DNA of 64,000 bases from Prevotella sp. (lineage in GTDB: Bacteria > Bacteroidota > Bacteroidia > Bacteroidales > Bacteroidaceae). Under the pieces are notes generated by a model that saw only the letters and a list, made by a program, of their open reading frames with translations, was not told where the DNA came from and ran no database searches. Of the stretch, positions 44,273 through 54,065 are shown in pieces. How positions within the stretch are numbered: position 1 is the first letter of the stretch; every line of letters starts with the position of its first letter. The DNA lies in assembly GCA_022511075.1 (NCBI GenBank), contig JAFLSE010000014.1, positions 1 through 64,000 on the forward strand, in the 5' to 3' direction. Made by a program: the position numbers and the translations under genes.

Positions 44273-45808
44273 TCAGAAGTTAAAGTCCACACCTACGCCA
44301 AACACGTGGTTGGTACGAGTGTAGTCGGCGGTGTATGGCAGTTGTGTTGTGTGGTCTACTTCAGATGTCTTTATGTGCCCATAGAGTGTGCAGAAATATG
44401 CTGCGTTCACGTCAATCTTCGGAGAAACGTGTAGACACACGCCTGCGCCGATTGAATTAGAGCGAGTGACAAACGACTTGTCTTCCATATATGCGTCGGT
44501 AACGCCGTAGTTGGTGTTTTGCCAACCGCAACTAACGGTAACAAGCTTTGATGCGTCGAACTCAACACCGGCATTCCATTCTATTGTTCCACGGTCGAGC
44601 AACTTCTGACGGTCGCCATACGTTGTTGCCTGGCAATCGTAGAAATAGTGGAAGCCTGCGTTGATGCGCAACTGGTCTATCGGACTGTAGCCCACGCCGA
44701 GAGTAAGGAGGGCAGGAATATCTTGTGCTACCTTCTTGCCGTCAGTAAATTCGCCCGTAGCCTCTTCGAGAGATTCGTCGAACTTGTCGCCAAACTCTTG
44801 AAGTGTGGCTTGCATTGTAGGATTTTGCAACAGCAAAGGATTAACACCAAACTCCACCAACTTTGTAGGAAGATTGCCGATGCTCGGTTGCTTGTTCACC
44901 GCCGTGTTCTTCAAGCGCATACGTGTCTTAAACTCATATTTTGCAGAGAAATTCCAACGACCTGTCTTATAGTCGATGCCCAATATTGGGGTGAAGCCTA
45001 TGCCGCTCTGGTCGCAATTGAGTTCGATGTCGGCAGCATCGGTCTTGGTGTTGTCAAGCATCATATAGAGAGGCACGCCTGCAGGATTTGCCTCACTCAT
45101 TCCCACGGTGATATTCTTAACATATCCATAGTAGTTGCTTGTGGCATAGTTGCCGCGAACACCTGCAAACACAGCAAGTTCCGGGGTAATCTTATATGCC
45201 ATACCCAATGACAGACCGAAGTAATACTGACGACCACGCATATAGCTGTCGTATTTATAAGAGCCGTTGGGGAACATCTGCGAGAGTCCCGGATTGCCAA
45301 GTCCTGCCAACTGCGAAGCCCCGTCAATGCCGGCTGCAAGTTGGTTTACTCCGATAGCGGTGTTTGCCACGATACGCTCGAATGAGCCGAGACCGTTGTC
45401 AAACTCGCACTTTCCGCCACCGCCCACGAGGGCAAAGTTGCCTTGGAATGAGAACCTATCCCAGTTGTAAGCATATTGTATAGAAGGAATCACGGGCGCA
45501 AAAGCCTTTCCTTTGAAGAAATGCTCATTGGCACTGTTTTCAACATTACCTGCAAAGAGCGGATATGTGTTTGTTACCTCTCGCGTCTGCGTTGCCAACT
45601 GCCAGTTGAGTGAGAGGTGATGACCAGGAGCCATAAATGCAACTCCGGCTGGATTGGTATATACACCGTCGATACCTATGGAAGCCTCACGGCTCATCAT
45701 TCTGTTAAACGCTACGTTTTGGTTGGTGTTGGTAAGCAGTCCGCCTGCCATCGCCATGCCTGCCGACAACATAAGTGCGGCAGTGCTAAACAATCTTTTC
45801 TTCTCCAT
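44273..45808 (-). CDS. OmpP1/FadL family outer-membrane transport protein
   Basis: 511 residues from MEKKRLFSTAALMLSAGMAMAGG; earlier in-frame starts lie upstream of the promoter box at 45838-45845. The signal peptide spans about 1-21. The mature N-terminus (NTNQNVAFNRMMSREASIG, then YTNPAGVAFM) corresponds to the FadL hatch region with its NPA motif. The rest shows alternating strands of a 14-strand-type barrel ending in FGVGVDFNF. Family members take up long-chain fatty acids or other hydrophobic compounds. Its position 33 bases before the hybrid regulator suggests a shared transcript. The ligand is unknown. Confidence 0.9.
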   Translation of the reverse strand: MEKKRLFSTAALMLSAGMAMAGGLLTNTNQNVAFNRMMSREASIGIDGVYTNPAGVAFMAPGHHLSLNWQLATQTREVTNTYPLFAGNVENSANEHFFKGKAFAPVIPSIQYAYNWDRFSFQGNFALVGGGGKCEFDNGLGSFERIVANTAIGVNQLAAGIDGASQLAGLGNPGLSQMFPNGSYKYDSYMRGRQYYFGLSLGMAYKITPELAVFAGVRGNYATSNYYGYVKNITVGMSEANPAGVPLYMMLDNTKTDAADIELNCDQSGIGFTPILGIDYKTGRWNFSAKYEFKTRMRLKNTAVNKQPSIGNLPTKLVEFGVNPLLLQNPTMQATLQEFGDKFDESLEEATGEFTDGKKVAQDIPALLTLGVGYSPIDQLRINAGFHYFYDCQATTYGDRQKLLDRGTIEWNAGVEFDASKLVTVSCGWQNTNYGVTDAYMEDKSFVTRSNSIGAGVCLHVSPKIDVNAAYFCTLYGHIKTSEVDHTTQLPYTADYTRTNHVFGVGVDFNF

Positions 45809-45837
45809 TTTAAATAAACTTAATACATTATTGGCTG

Positions 45838-45845
45838 CAAAATTA
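45838..45845 (-). promoter_or_regulatory. -7 box for the FadL-type gene
   Basis: TAATTTTG on the minus strand, 29 bases upstream of the ATG at 45808. No -33 TTTG is evident. Confidence 0.5.
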
Positions 45846-45917
45846 CATAGATTGTTCGATACTTCCGGCCATCTTGCGGCTTTATTAAATGTTATTAACA
45901 TATTTGTATGGTAATAT

Positions 45918-47969
45918 TTAATTTTTTAACTGCGGATAACTCACACGGGTGTGATATATTGTCTTCAACTTTTCTATAAGCACCGTCTTGGCATACGATA
46001 TATCGCGGAACGTGATGGGGCACTCGCGGAAATAGCCTTCAGCGAGCATTCCGTCTATAATAGCGTTCACCTTGTCGCGTATGGTCTGCTCACGGTAGTC
46101 GGGCAGTGAGCGCGATGCCGCCTCAACAGAATCTGCCATCATAAGTATAGCCTGCTCACGTGTTGTAGGATTTGGACCGGGATACCTAAACTGCAAGTCA
46201 TCTACATACTCGTCGGGGTGCTCGTTCTTGTATTTTACGTAGAAATATTTTGTCTGACTTGTGCCGTGGTGGGTGGAAATGAAGTCCTTTATTAATTGCG
46301 GTAATCCGTGCTTTTCGGCAAGTTTCAGTCCTTCCGTTACGTGTGCCATTATTATTGCTGAACTTTCAATGCAAGACAGTGAGTCGTGAGGATTGACACC
46401 TGTCTGATTTTCAGTAAAATATGCCGGGTTCATTATCTTTCCAATATCGTGATACAGGGCACCCGTGCGCACCTCTTCGCTCTTCGCTCCGATTTTGTTG
46501 GCTATCTCTGCCGCCAAGTTGCCCACCTGTATAGAGTGCTGGAACGTGCCGGGGGCAACTTCACTCATCTTGCGCAGCAACTCATTGTTAGTGTTGCTCA
46601 ACTCAATAAGCGTGATGTCGCTGATAAATCCGAACACTTTTTCCAAGAGATAGAGCAGCGGATAGGCAAAGAGCAGACCGACACCGCTGACAATAAGGTA
46701 GTTATAACTGTTTGTGTCTATCTTGTTTATTGTGGTCACTTGCAACAGGTCTAACGAGAATTTCATCAGGATGCAGGCAATGGTAACGAGCAGAGCCGTG
46801 CGGAACAACTGAGAACGGTATTGCAACGAGCGCAGCGAATGTATTGCCACCTGCCCTGCCACAATCTGCACTACAATGAATTCGAACTTGTTCTGCAACA
46901 TCACCGCACATATCAGCACCATGACGACATGGGTTATGAACGCCGTGCGCGAATCCATAAACACACGAATAAAAATGGGCACAAGGGCGTATGGCAGTAT
47001 GTAGACATGAATAAAGATGTTACGCATCATTATGGCGGTGGCTACAGCAAACAGCACTATCAGTACATATAGCATCGCAATGCTGCGCGGCTTCTCGAAA
47101 TAGTCCTTGCGGAACAGACTGAGATAGGTTGTGAAGAGCAACAACAACAAAAGGACAAAAAGAAACTGTCCCCAAGTGGTTGTGCCAAACTGATTGCTGT
47201 CGCTGCCGCGTCGCTCATTCTCACGTACGTATGAGTCGATTATCAGTTTGGTGTAGTCGCTCACTATCTCACCGCGGTCTATAATCTTTTGTCCTGCCTG
47301 TACCTGCCCCACGGCCATCGGTATGCTGTTGAGCATTTCGTTCAGGCTTGAACGGCTTCTTTCCTCGTCATAGATTATGTTTGGCGTTATGTAGTCCGTA
47401 AGATTGCACTTTTGCAACAACTGCCTGTGTGGTGCGAGTGCCTCGTCGTTGAGTACTCTCTCGTATGCCAATTTGGTTGAAAGAAACTGTATTGCCTCCA
47501 ATTCCACCGCCTGCTTGCCTTTCACTACGTTTATTGTGTTGGTCGTATCAACAACTAATTTGCTATAGTCTTCGGGGGCTATTATACCCTGCTGATACAC
47601 GGAGCGCAGTCGGTTGGCAATAATGCTTATATAGTCGGCAGGCAATCCTTCTATCCCATCCTTGAAATCGCTTGCAAACTTACGCACCTCAGCACTCTCA
47701 ATCTCAGGATGATAAATATAATAAGGTATGTGGGCTTTCGTTATACTGTCTCGCTCTGCCGCAAGCGTCGCTTCCGATTTATATACGGGAAAATCGAAAG
47801 GTGCAGTGAAATCAGCATACTGCCACGGCTTGCCCTTTTCCATGAGTATGAGGTTGCTGCTATCGCGAGGCATCATTGCCACAATCACAAACGTGGCTCC
47901 TAACACAATGGCAGCACGTATCAGCACACTGCGCCAAGTCATATCTTCATTCGTATTGAAATTGCTCAT
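45918..47969 (-). CDS. 7TM-HD family phosphohydrolase, PgpH-like
   Basis: 683 residues. A first membrane segment near 13-32 is followed by a long extracytoplasmic domain (about 45-270), a block of seven hydrophobic segments (about 270-470) and a cytoplasmic HD domain (about 480-670). The HD motif is in [13 protein letters not shown] near residue 504, with further metal-ligand histidines in [17 protein letters not shown] and STHHGTSQT. In Firmicutes, PgpH of this architecture hydrolyses cyclic di-AMP; for Bacteroidetes the same role is inferred. It is divergent from gltX. No adjacent cyclase gene is present. Confidence 0.92.
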   Translation of the reverse strand: MSNFNTNEDMTWRSVLIRAAIVLGATFVIVAMMPRDSSNLILMEKGKPWQYADFTAPFDFPVYKSEATLAAERDSITKAHIPYYIYHPEIESAEVRKFASDFKDGIEGLPADYISIIANRLRSVYQQGIIAPEDYSKLVVDTTNTINVVKGKQAVELEAIQFLSTKLAYERVLNDEALAPHRQLLQKCNLTDYITPNIIYDEERSRSSLNEMLNSIPMAVGQVQAGQKIIDRGEIVSDYTKLIIDSYVRENERRGSDSNQFGTTTWGQFLFVLLLLLLFTTYLSLFRKDYFEKPRSIAMLYVLIVLFAVATAIMMRNIFIHVYILPYALVPIFIRVFMDSRTAFITHVVMVLICAVMLQNKFEFIVVQIVAGQVAIHSLRSLQYRSQLFRTALLVTIACILMKFSLDLLQVTTINKIDTNSYNYLIVSGVGLLFAYPLLYLLEKVFGFISDITLIELSNTNNELLRKMSEVAPGTFQHSIQVGNLAAEIANKIGAKSEEVRTGALYHDIGKIMNPAYFTENQTGVNPHDSLSCIESSAIIMAHVTEGLKLAEKHGLPQLIKDFISTHHGTSQTKYFYVKYKNEHPDEYVDDLQFRYPGPNPTTREQAILMMADSVEAASRSLPDYREQTIRDKVNAIIDGMLAEGYFRECPITFRDISYAKTVLIEKLKTIYHTRVSYPQLKN

Positions 47970-48072
47970 AATCTATGCTTGATATATAATGTTCAGTGTG
48001 CGAAAATACACAAAAAATCTCACTTCTACGAAGATAAATCGAAAAAACTATCAAAAAGTAAAAAAAATATAG

Positions 48073-48080
48073 TAATTTTG
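48073..48080 (+). promoter_or_regulatory. -7 box for gltX
   Basis: TAATTTTG, 24 bases before the ATG at 48105. It supports the later start over the in-frame start at 47979. Confidence 0.5.
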
Positions 48081-48104
48081 CGGCAAAATAAGCAAAAAAC
48101 AACT

Positions 48105-49622
48105 ATGACAGAAAGAAAAGTAAGGGTGCGCTTTGCACCAAGCCCGACAGGTGCATTGCACATCGGAGGAGTGCGCACGGCACTATACAACTATCTCTTT
48201 GCACGCCAGCATGGTGGCGAACTTGTTTTCCGCATTGAAGACACCGACAGCAACCGTTTTGTGCCTGGAGCAGAAGAATATATCATAGAGTCGTTCAAGT
48301 GGCTCGGAATAAAGTTTGACGAGGGTGTTTCGTTTGGCGGTGAACACGGACCATACCGCCAAAGCGAGCGTCGCGACATATACAAGAAGTACGTAAACCA
48401 ATTGCTCGACAATGGCAAGGCATATATTGCCTTCGACACTCCGCAGGAACTGGAAGCAAAGCGCAACGAGATACAGAATTTCCAATACGACGCACACACG
48501 AGAATGCAGATGCGCAACTCGCTGTCGCTGCCTGCCGACGAGGTAGAGCGACTTATCAGCGAAGGCAATCAGTATGTGGTGCGCTTCAAGATTGAGCCGG
48601 GAGTGGCAGTACACGTTGACGACCTCATCAGGGGCGACGTGAAGATTATGAGCGACATTCTCGACGACAAGGTGCTCTACAAGAGTGCCGATGAACTGCC
48701 TACATACCACTTGGCAAACATTGTGGACGACCACCTTATGGAGATTACCCACGTTATCAGGGGCGAGGAATGGCTGCCTTCAGCACCGCTCCATGTGCTG
48801 CTCTACGAGGCATTCGGATGGAAAGACACTATGCCAAGGTTTGCACACCTGCCGCTGCTTCTCAAGCCAGAGGGCAAGGGTAAACTGAGCAAGCGCGATG
48901 GCGACCGTCTCGGCTTCCCTGTATTCCCATTGGAATGGCACGACCCAAAGACGGGTGAGGTATCATCGGGCTATCGCGAAAGCGGATATTTCCCAGAGGC
49001 AGTAATCAATTTCCTTGCGTTCTTGGGCTGGAATCCAGGCACGGAGCGCGAAATGTATTCCCTCGACGAACTTGTGCCGCTGTTCGACATCGGCAAGTGT
49101 TCAAAGGCAGGTGCGAAGTTCGACTACAAGAAGGGTATATGGTTTAACCACGAGTATATTCTCGAAAAGAGCAATGAGGAGATTGCCCAGTGCTTTGCGC
49201 CGTTCGTTCTCAAGCATTGCCCCAACGAGACAATGGAGCGCATCACTGCTGTCACAGGCATGATGAAAGACCGTGTGAACTTTGTAAGCGAGATGTGGGA
49301 ACTCTGCTCGTTCTTCTTCATAGCCCCTGAGCAATATGACGAAAAGACAGCAAAGAAGCGTTGGAAAGAGGATTCTGCGGCACAACTCACCGAACTCATC
49401 GGCGTTCTTGAAGGCATCGACGACTTCTCAATAGAAAATCAAGAAAAGGTGGTTGAAGAGTGGATTGCAGCAAAGGAATATAAGTTGGGTAACATAATGA
49501 ATGCTTGGCGATTGTGTCTCGTTGGCGAAGGCAAAGGACCGGGAATGTTCGACATCTCCGCCTTCCTCGGCAAGGAAGAAACAATCAGCCGCATGAAGCG
49601 AGCAATACAAACTCTCGGATAA
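48105..49622 (+). CDS. gltX: Glutamyl-tRNA synthetase
   Basis: 505 residues from [22 protein letters not shown]; the promoter box excludes the longer reading. Class I motifs are HIGG at 19-22 and KLSKRDG near residue 259 (KMSKS equivalent). The anticodon-binding helical domain follows (about 330-505), including [22 protein letters not shown] near the C-terminus. It charges tRNA-Glu with glutamate in the cytosol. It is divergent from the PgpH-like gene and precedes ettA by 63 bases. Confidence 0.97.
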   Translation: MTERKVRVRFAPSPTGALHIGGVRTALYNYLFARQHGGELVFRIEDTDSNRFVPGAEEYIIESFKWLGIKFDEGVSFGGEHGPYRQSERRDIYKKYVNQLLDNGKAYIAFDTPQELEAKRNEIQNFQYDAHTRMQMRNSLSLPADEVERLISEGNQYVVRFKIEPGVAVHVDDLIRGDVKIMSDILDDKVLYKSADELPTYHLANIVDDHLMEITHVIRGEEWLPSAPLHVLLYEAFGWKDTMPRFAHLPLLLKPEGKGKLSKRDGDRLGFPVFPLEWHDPKTGEVSSGYRESGYFPEAVINFLAFLGWNPGTEREMYSLDELVPLFDIGKCSKAGAKFDYKKGIWFNHEYILEKSNEEIAQCFAPFVLKHCPNETMERITAVTGMMKDRVNFVSEMWELCSFFFIAPEQYDEKTAKKRWKEDSAAQLTELIGVLEGIDDFSIENQEKVVEEWIAAKEYKLGNIMNAWRLCLVGEGKGPGMFDISAFLGKEETISRMKRAIQTLG

Positions 49623-49685
49623 TCTAAATTGGTTTCACCCACAAAAAACATCACCCAATAACCCATTAATCCCATAAAATACCCT

Positions 49686-51383
49686 ATGGCAACAACAGAC
49701 GACAAGAAAATAATATTCTCAATGGTAGGACTCACCAAGACCATCCGCCAAAACAACAAGACAGTGCTTAAGAACATCTATTTAAGCTTTTTCTATGGCG
49801 CGAAGATAGGCATCATCGGTCTCAATGGAGCAGGTAAGTCAACATTGATGAAAATCATCGCAGGCATAGACAACGAGTATCAAGGACAAGTTGTGTGGAG
49901 TCCGGGCTACACCGTTGGATATCTTGAGCAAGACCCGCAACTCGACCCCGAAAAGACCGTGCGTCAGGTAGTGGAAGAAGGTGTGCAGGAGATTGTCGAC
50001 ATGATAAACGAATACAACAAGATAAACGAACTCTTCGGACTGCCAGAATATTATGAGGATGAGGAAAAGATGAACAAGTTGTTCGCGCGACAAGGCGAAC
50101 TTCAAGACCAACTTGATGCAACCGACGCGTGGAATCTTGACAGCAAATTAGAGCGTGCAATGGACGCGCTTCGCTGTCCTCCTGCCGATACGCCCATAAA
50201 CGTGCTTTCGGGTGGTGAGCGCCGCCGCGTGGCTCTGTGCCGTCTGTTGCTTCGCAAGCCCGACGTGCTGTTGCTCGACGAGCCTACCAACCACCTTGAT
50301 GCAGAAAGTATTGACTGGCTGGAGCAGCACTTGAGTCAATACGAGGGCACGGTGATATGTGTCACCCACGACCGTTACTTCCTTGACGATGTGGCTGGAT
50401 GGATTCTCGAACTCGATCGCGGCGAAGGCATTCCGTGGAAAGGCAACTACTCTTCCTGGCTCGACCAAAAGACAAAGCGAATGGCTCAGGAGGAAAAGAC
50501 CGAAAGCAAGCGTCGCAAGACATTGCAGCGCGAGCTTGAATGGGTGCGTATGGCTCCAAAGGCACGTCACGCAAAAGGCAAGGCACGCCTCAACAGTTAC
50601 GAGCAACTGCTCAACCAAGACCAGAAAGAGCGCGAGGAGAAACTCGAAATATTTATCCCCAACGGTCCGCGTCTCGGCAACAAAGTCATCGTGGCAGAAA
50701 GAGTGTGCAAAGCCTTTGGCGACAAGGTGTTGCTTAAAGACCTCGAATTCATATTGCCACCAAACGGCATTGTTGGCGTAATCGGTCCTAATGGTGCCGG
50801 CAAGACCACCCTTTTCCGCATGATAATGGGAATGGAGCAGGTTGATGCAGGAACATTCGAAGTTGGTGAAACCGTAAAATTAGCATACGTTGACCAAACA
50901 CACAAAGACATTGTTCCCGAAAAGAGTGTATACGAAGTAATGAGCCAGGGCAACGAGACAATACGCATGGGAGGCAAGGATCTCAACGTGCGTGCCTACC
51001 TGAGTCGTTTCAACTTCAATGGTGCTGACCAAGAAAAGAAGTGTGGCGTACTCTCCGGTGGTGAGCGCAACCGTCTGCATCTCGCTATGGCACTGAAAGA
51101 GGAAGGCAATGTGCTGCTTCTCGACGAGCCTACCAACGACATCGACGTAAACACCCTTCGTGCTCTTGAAGAAGGTCTTGAAAATTTTGCAGGTTGTGCC
51201 GTTGTCATCAGCCACGACCGTTGGTTCCTCGACCGCATCTGCACCCATATCCTCTCTTTCGAAGGCGACGGTAAGGTAGTATTCTTCGAAGGTGGCTTCT
51301 CCGATTACGAGATACACAAGATGCGTCAAAGCGGACAGACAGAAATTAAGAAAGCCCGCTATCGCAAGTTAATGGAAGATTAA
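49686..51383 (+). CDS. ettA: Energy-dependent translational throttle protein EttA (ABC-F ATPase)
   Basis: 565 residues with two ABC domains in tandem and no membrane segments. The first domain has GLNGAGKST near 40-48, signature LSGGERRRVAL near 176 and LLLDEPTNHLDAESIDWLE. The second has GPNGAGKTT near 362 and LSGGERNRLHLAM with LLLDEPTNDIDVNTL. A charged linker with repeated arginines (about 255-315) is the tRNA-interaction P-site region. EttA gates the first elongation step on the ribosome in response to the ATP/ADP ratio. It lies between gltX and mutS on the same strand. Confidence 0.95.
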   Translation: MATTDDKKIIFSMVGLTKTIRQNNKTVLKNIYLSFFYGAKIGIIGLNGAGKSTLMKIIAGIDNEYQGQVVWSPGYTVGYLEQDPQLDPEKTVRQVVEEGVQEIVDMINEYNKINELFGLPEYYEDEEKMNKLFARQGELQDQLDATDAWNLDSKLERAMDALRCPPADTPINVLSGGERRRVALCRLLLRKPDVLLLDEPTNHLDAESIDWLEQHLSQYEGTVICVTHDRYFLDDVAGWILELDRGEGIPWKGNYSSWLDQKTKRMAQEEKTESKRRKTLQRELEWVRMAPKARHAKGKARLNSYEQLLNQDQKEREEKLEIFIPNGPRLGNKVIVAERVCKAFGDKVLLKDLEFILPPNGIVGVIGPNGAGKTTLFRMIMGMEQVDAGTFEVGETVKLAYVDQTHKDIVPEKSVYEVMSQGNETIRMGGKDLNVRAYLSRFNFNGADQEKKCGVLSGGERNRLHLAMALKEEGNVLLLDEPTNDIDVNTLRALEEGLENFAGCAVVISHDRWFLDRICTHILSFEGDGKVVFFEGGFSDYEIHKMRQSGQTEIKKARYRKLMED

Positions 51384-51425
51384 AGATTTTTATTAACTAT
51401 AAACGAAAACTATACTATATAAAAT

Positions 51426-54047
51426 ATGGCAAAAGAAAAAGAGTTGACACCGATGATGAAGCAGTTCTTCGATTTGAAGGCGAAGCACCCTGATGCTGTG
51501 CTTCTTTTCAGATGTGGAGACTTTTATGAAACTTATTGCCAAGATGCTATAACGGCATCAAAGATACTTGGAATAACACTGACAAGACGCAGCGGTGCGG
51601 CAGGCAAGACATCAACGGAGATGGCGGGCTTCCCCCACCATGCTCTCGACACTTACCTGCCCAAACTGGTGAGGGCAGGCAAGCGCGTGGCCATCTGCGA
51701 CCAGTTGGAAGACCCGAAACTGACGAAGAAACTCGTCAAGCGCGGAATAACCGAACTCGTTACGCCTGGCGTGGCGATGAACGACAACGTGCTCAACTAT
51801 AAGGAGAACAACTTTCTTGCCGCCGTACATTTCGGGAAGGCTTCATGCGGCGTGGCGTTCCTCGATATTTCAACAGGTGAGTTCCTCACTGGCGAGGGAA
51901 CACAAGACTATGTTGACAAACTCTTGACAAACTTTCAGCCAAAGGAAGTGCTGTACGACAGGGCAAGGAAACAAGATTTTGAACGCTATTTCGGTACGAA
52001 GCATTGCGTGTTCGAACTCGACGACTGGGTGTTTACCGAGCAGACCGCACAACAAAAACTATACAAACACTTCAACGTAAAGAACCTGAAAGGTTTTGGC
52101 GTTGACCATCTGCGAAACGGCATCGTGGCGAGCGGTGCCATAATGCAGTATCTCGAAATAACGCAGCACACCAACATCGGGCATATAACGTCGCTCACTC
52201 GCATAGAGGAGGAAAGATACGTGCGTATGGACAGGTTTACCATACGCTCGTTGGAGATTGTATATCCCATGCAGGACGACGGTATTTCGCTGCTCAACGT
52301 TATTGACCGCACAGTGTCGCCGATGGGAGGACGAATGCTCCACCGTTGGGTGGTGTTCCCGCTGAAGGACGAGCGGCAGATTAACGAGCGCCTCGATGTG
52401 GTGGACTATTTCTTCCGCCAGCCCGATTTCCGCCAGTGTGTTGACGACGAACTGCACAGGATTGGCGACTTGGAGCGAATAATATCGAAAGTAGCAGCCA
52501 ATCGTGTTTCGCCGCGTGAGGTGGTGCAGTTGAAGATTGCCCTGAAAGCCATTCGTCCGATAAAGGAGGCATGTCTTTCTGCCGACAACGGCGCATTGAG
52601 GAATATTGGGGAGCGATTAGACATCTGCGAACCGCTCTATGAAAGGATAGAGCGCGAGGTGCAAAACGAGCCGCCGCTGCTCGTGAACAAAGGCGGCATA
52701 ATAAAGAAGGGAGTGAACGCCGAACTCGACGAACTGCGTAACATTGCCTTCGGAGGCAAGGAGTATCTGTTGAAGATTCAAGAGCGCGAACAGCAGCAGA
52801 CGGGCATAAACAGCCTGAAGATTGGCTATAACAACGTTTTCGGCTATTATCTCGAGGTGCGCAACACATTCAAGGACAATGTGCCTGCCGACTGGGTACG
52901 CAAGCAGACATTGGCACAGGCGGAACGCTATATAACGCAGGAACTGAAGGAATACGAGGAAAAGATTTTGGGTGCGGAAGACAAGATTCTGGCGCTCGAA
53001 ACACAGTTGTTCGGCGAACTCGTGGAGTATATGCAGGACTTTATTCCGCAGATTCAGACAAACGCCAACCTCATAGCCCGTCTCGACTGCCTTCTGTCGT
53101 TTGCAAAGGTGGCGGAGGAACACAAATATATCCGCCCCATAATAGACCAATCGTTAGAGATAGACATTCGTCAGGGGCGACACCCAGTGATTGAAACACA
53201 GTTGCCTCTTGGCGAGCAATACGTGCCTAACGACATATTATTGGACAACGAAAAACAGCAGATTGTCATTATAACAGGTCCAAACATGGCTGGTAAGTCG
53301 GCACTTCTACGCCAGACCGCCCTCATTGTTCTTTTGGCGCAAATAGGCTGCTTCGTGCCAGCCGAGAGCGCAAGGATAGGACTTGTAGACAAGATTTTCA
53401 CCCGTGTGGGTGCGAGCGACAACATTGCCCTCGGCGAGTCTACATTTATGGTTGAGATGACCGAGGCCTCGAACATCCTTAACAACGTTTCCGACCGCTC
53501 ATTAGTGCTTTTCGACGAACTCGGACGCGGCACATCTACATACGACGGCATATCCATTGCTTGGGCTATTGTGGAATATCTCCACGAGAACAGCCGAGGC
53601 AAGGCACGCACGCTGTTTGCCACCCACTATCACGAACTCAATGAAATGGAAAAGCATTTCTCGCGTATAAAAAACTACAATGTGAGTGTGAAGGAAATGG
53701 ATGGCAAGGTGATTTTCCTGCGTCGTTTGCAGCGAGGAGGTTCGGAGCATTCGTTTGGTATTCACGTTGCGGAGATTGCCGGTATGCCCCGTTCAATAAT
53801 AAAGCGCGCAAACGTTATTCTCAAGCAATTGGAAAACGAGAATACCCAAGTGGGCAAGGCAGGAAAGCCTCTCGGAGAGGTTGCCAACAGCCGCGAGGGA
53901 ATGCAATTGAGTTTCTTCCAGCTCGACGACCCCGTGCTCTCGCAGATACGCGATGAGATTCTCGGCCTCGACATCAATAATCTCACTCCCGTGGAGGCTC
54001 TCAACAAACTCAACGAAATAAAGAAAATCGTTAAGGGCAGGGGGTGA
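51426..54047 (+). CDS. mutS: DNA mismatch repair protein MutS
   Basis: 873 residues, full length. The N-terminal mismatch-recognition domain has [28 protein letters not shown], in which the Phe-x-Glu reading residues are Phe36 and Glu38 (DFYE). The connector and lever domains follow. The ATPase domain carries Walker A GPNMAGKS near 618-625, [12 protein letters not shown] near 694 and the [10 protein letters not shown] segment. It detects mismatches with MutL. It lies 42 bases after ettA and converges with the P-type ATPase gene, 18 bases from its stop. Confidence 0.97.
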   Translation: MAKEKELTPMMKQFFDLKAKHPDAVLLFRCGDFYETYCQDAITASKILGITLTRRSGAAGKTSTEMAGFPHHALDTYLPKLVRAGKRVAICDQLEDPKLTKKLVKRGITELVTPGVAMNDNVLNYKENNFLAAVHFGKASCGVAFLDISTGEFLTGEGTQDYVDKLLTNFQPKEVLYDRARKQDFERYFGTKHCVFELDDWVFTEQTAQQKLYKHFNVKNLKGFGVDHLRNGIVASGAIMQYLEITQHTNIGHITSLTRIEEERYVRMDRFTIRSLEIVYPMQDDGISLLNVIDRTVSPMGGRMLHRWVVFPLKDERQINERLDVVDYFFRQPDFRQCVDDELHRIGDLERIISKVAANRVSPREVVQLKIALKAIRPIKEACLSADNGALRNIGERLDICEPLYERIEREVQNEPPLLVNKGGIIKKGVNAELDELRNIAFGGKEYLLKIQEREQQQTGINSLKIGYNNVFGYYLEVRNTFKDNVPADWVRKQTLAQAERYITQELKEYEEKILGAEDKILALETQLFGELVEYMQDFIPQIQTNANLIARLDCLLSFAKVAEEHKYIRPIIDQSLEIDIRQGRHPVIETQLPLGEQYVPNDILLDNEKQQIVIITGPNMAGKSALLRQTALIVLLAQIGCFVPAESARIGLVDKIFTRVGASDNIALGESTFMVEMTEASNILNNVSDRSLVLFDELGRGTSTYDGISIAWAIVEYLHENSRGKARTLFATHYHELNEMEKHFSRIKNYNVSVKEMDGKVIFLRRLQRGGSEHSFGIHVAEIAGMPRSIIKRANVILKQLENENTQVGKAGKPLGEVANSREGMQLSFFQLDDPVLSQIRDEILGLDINNLTPVEALNKLNEIKKIVKGRG

Positions 54048-54065
54048 TTTACTAATAAATCGTGC

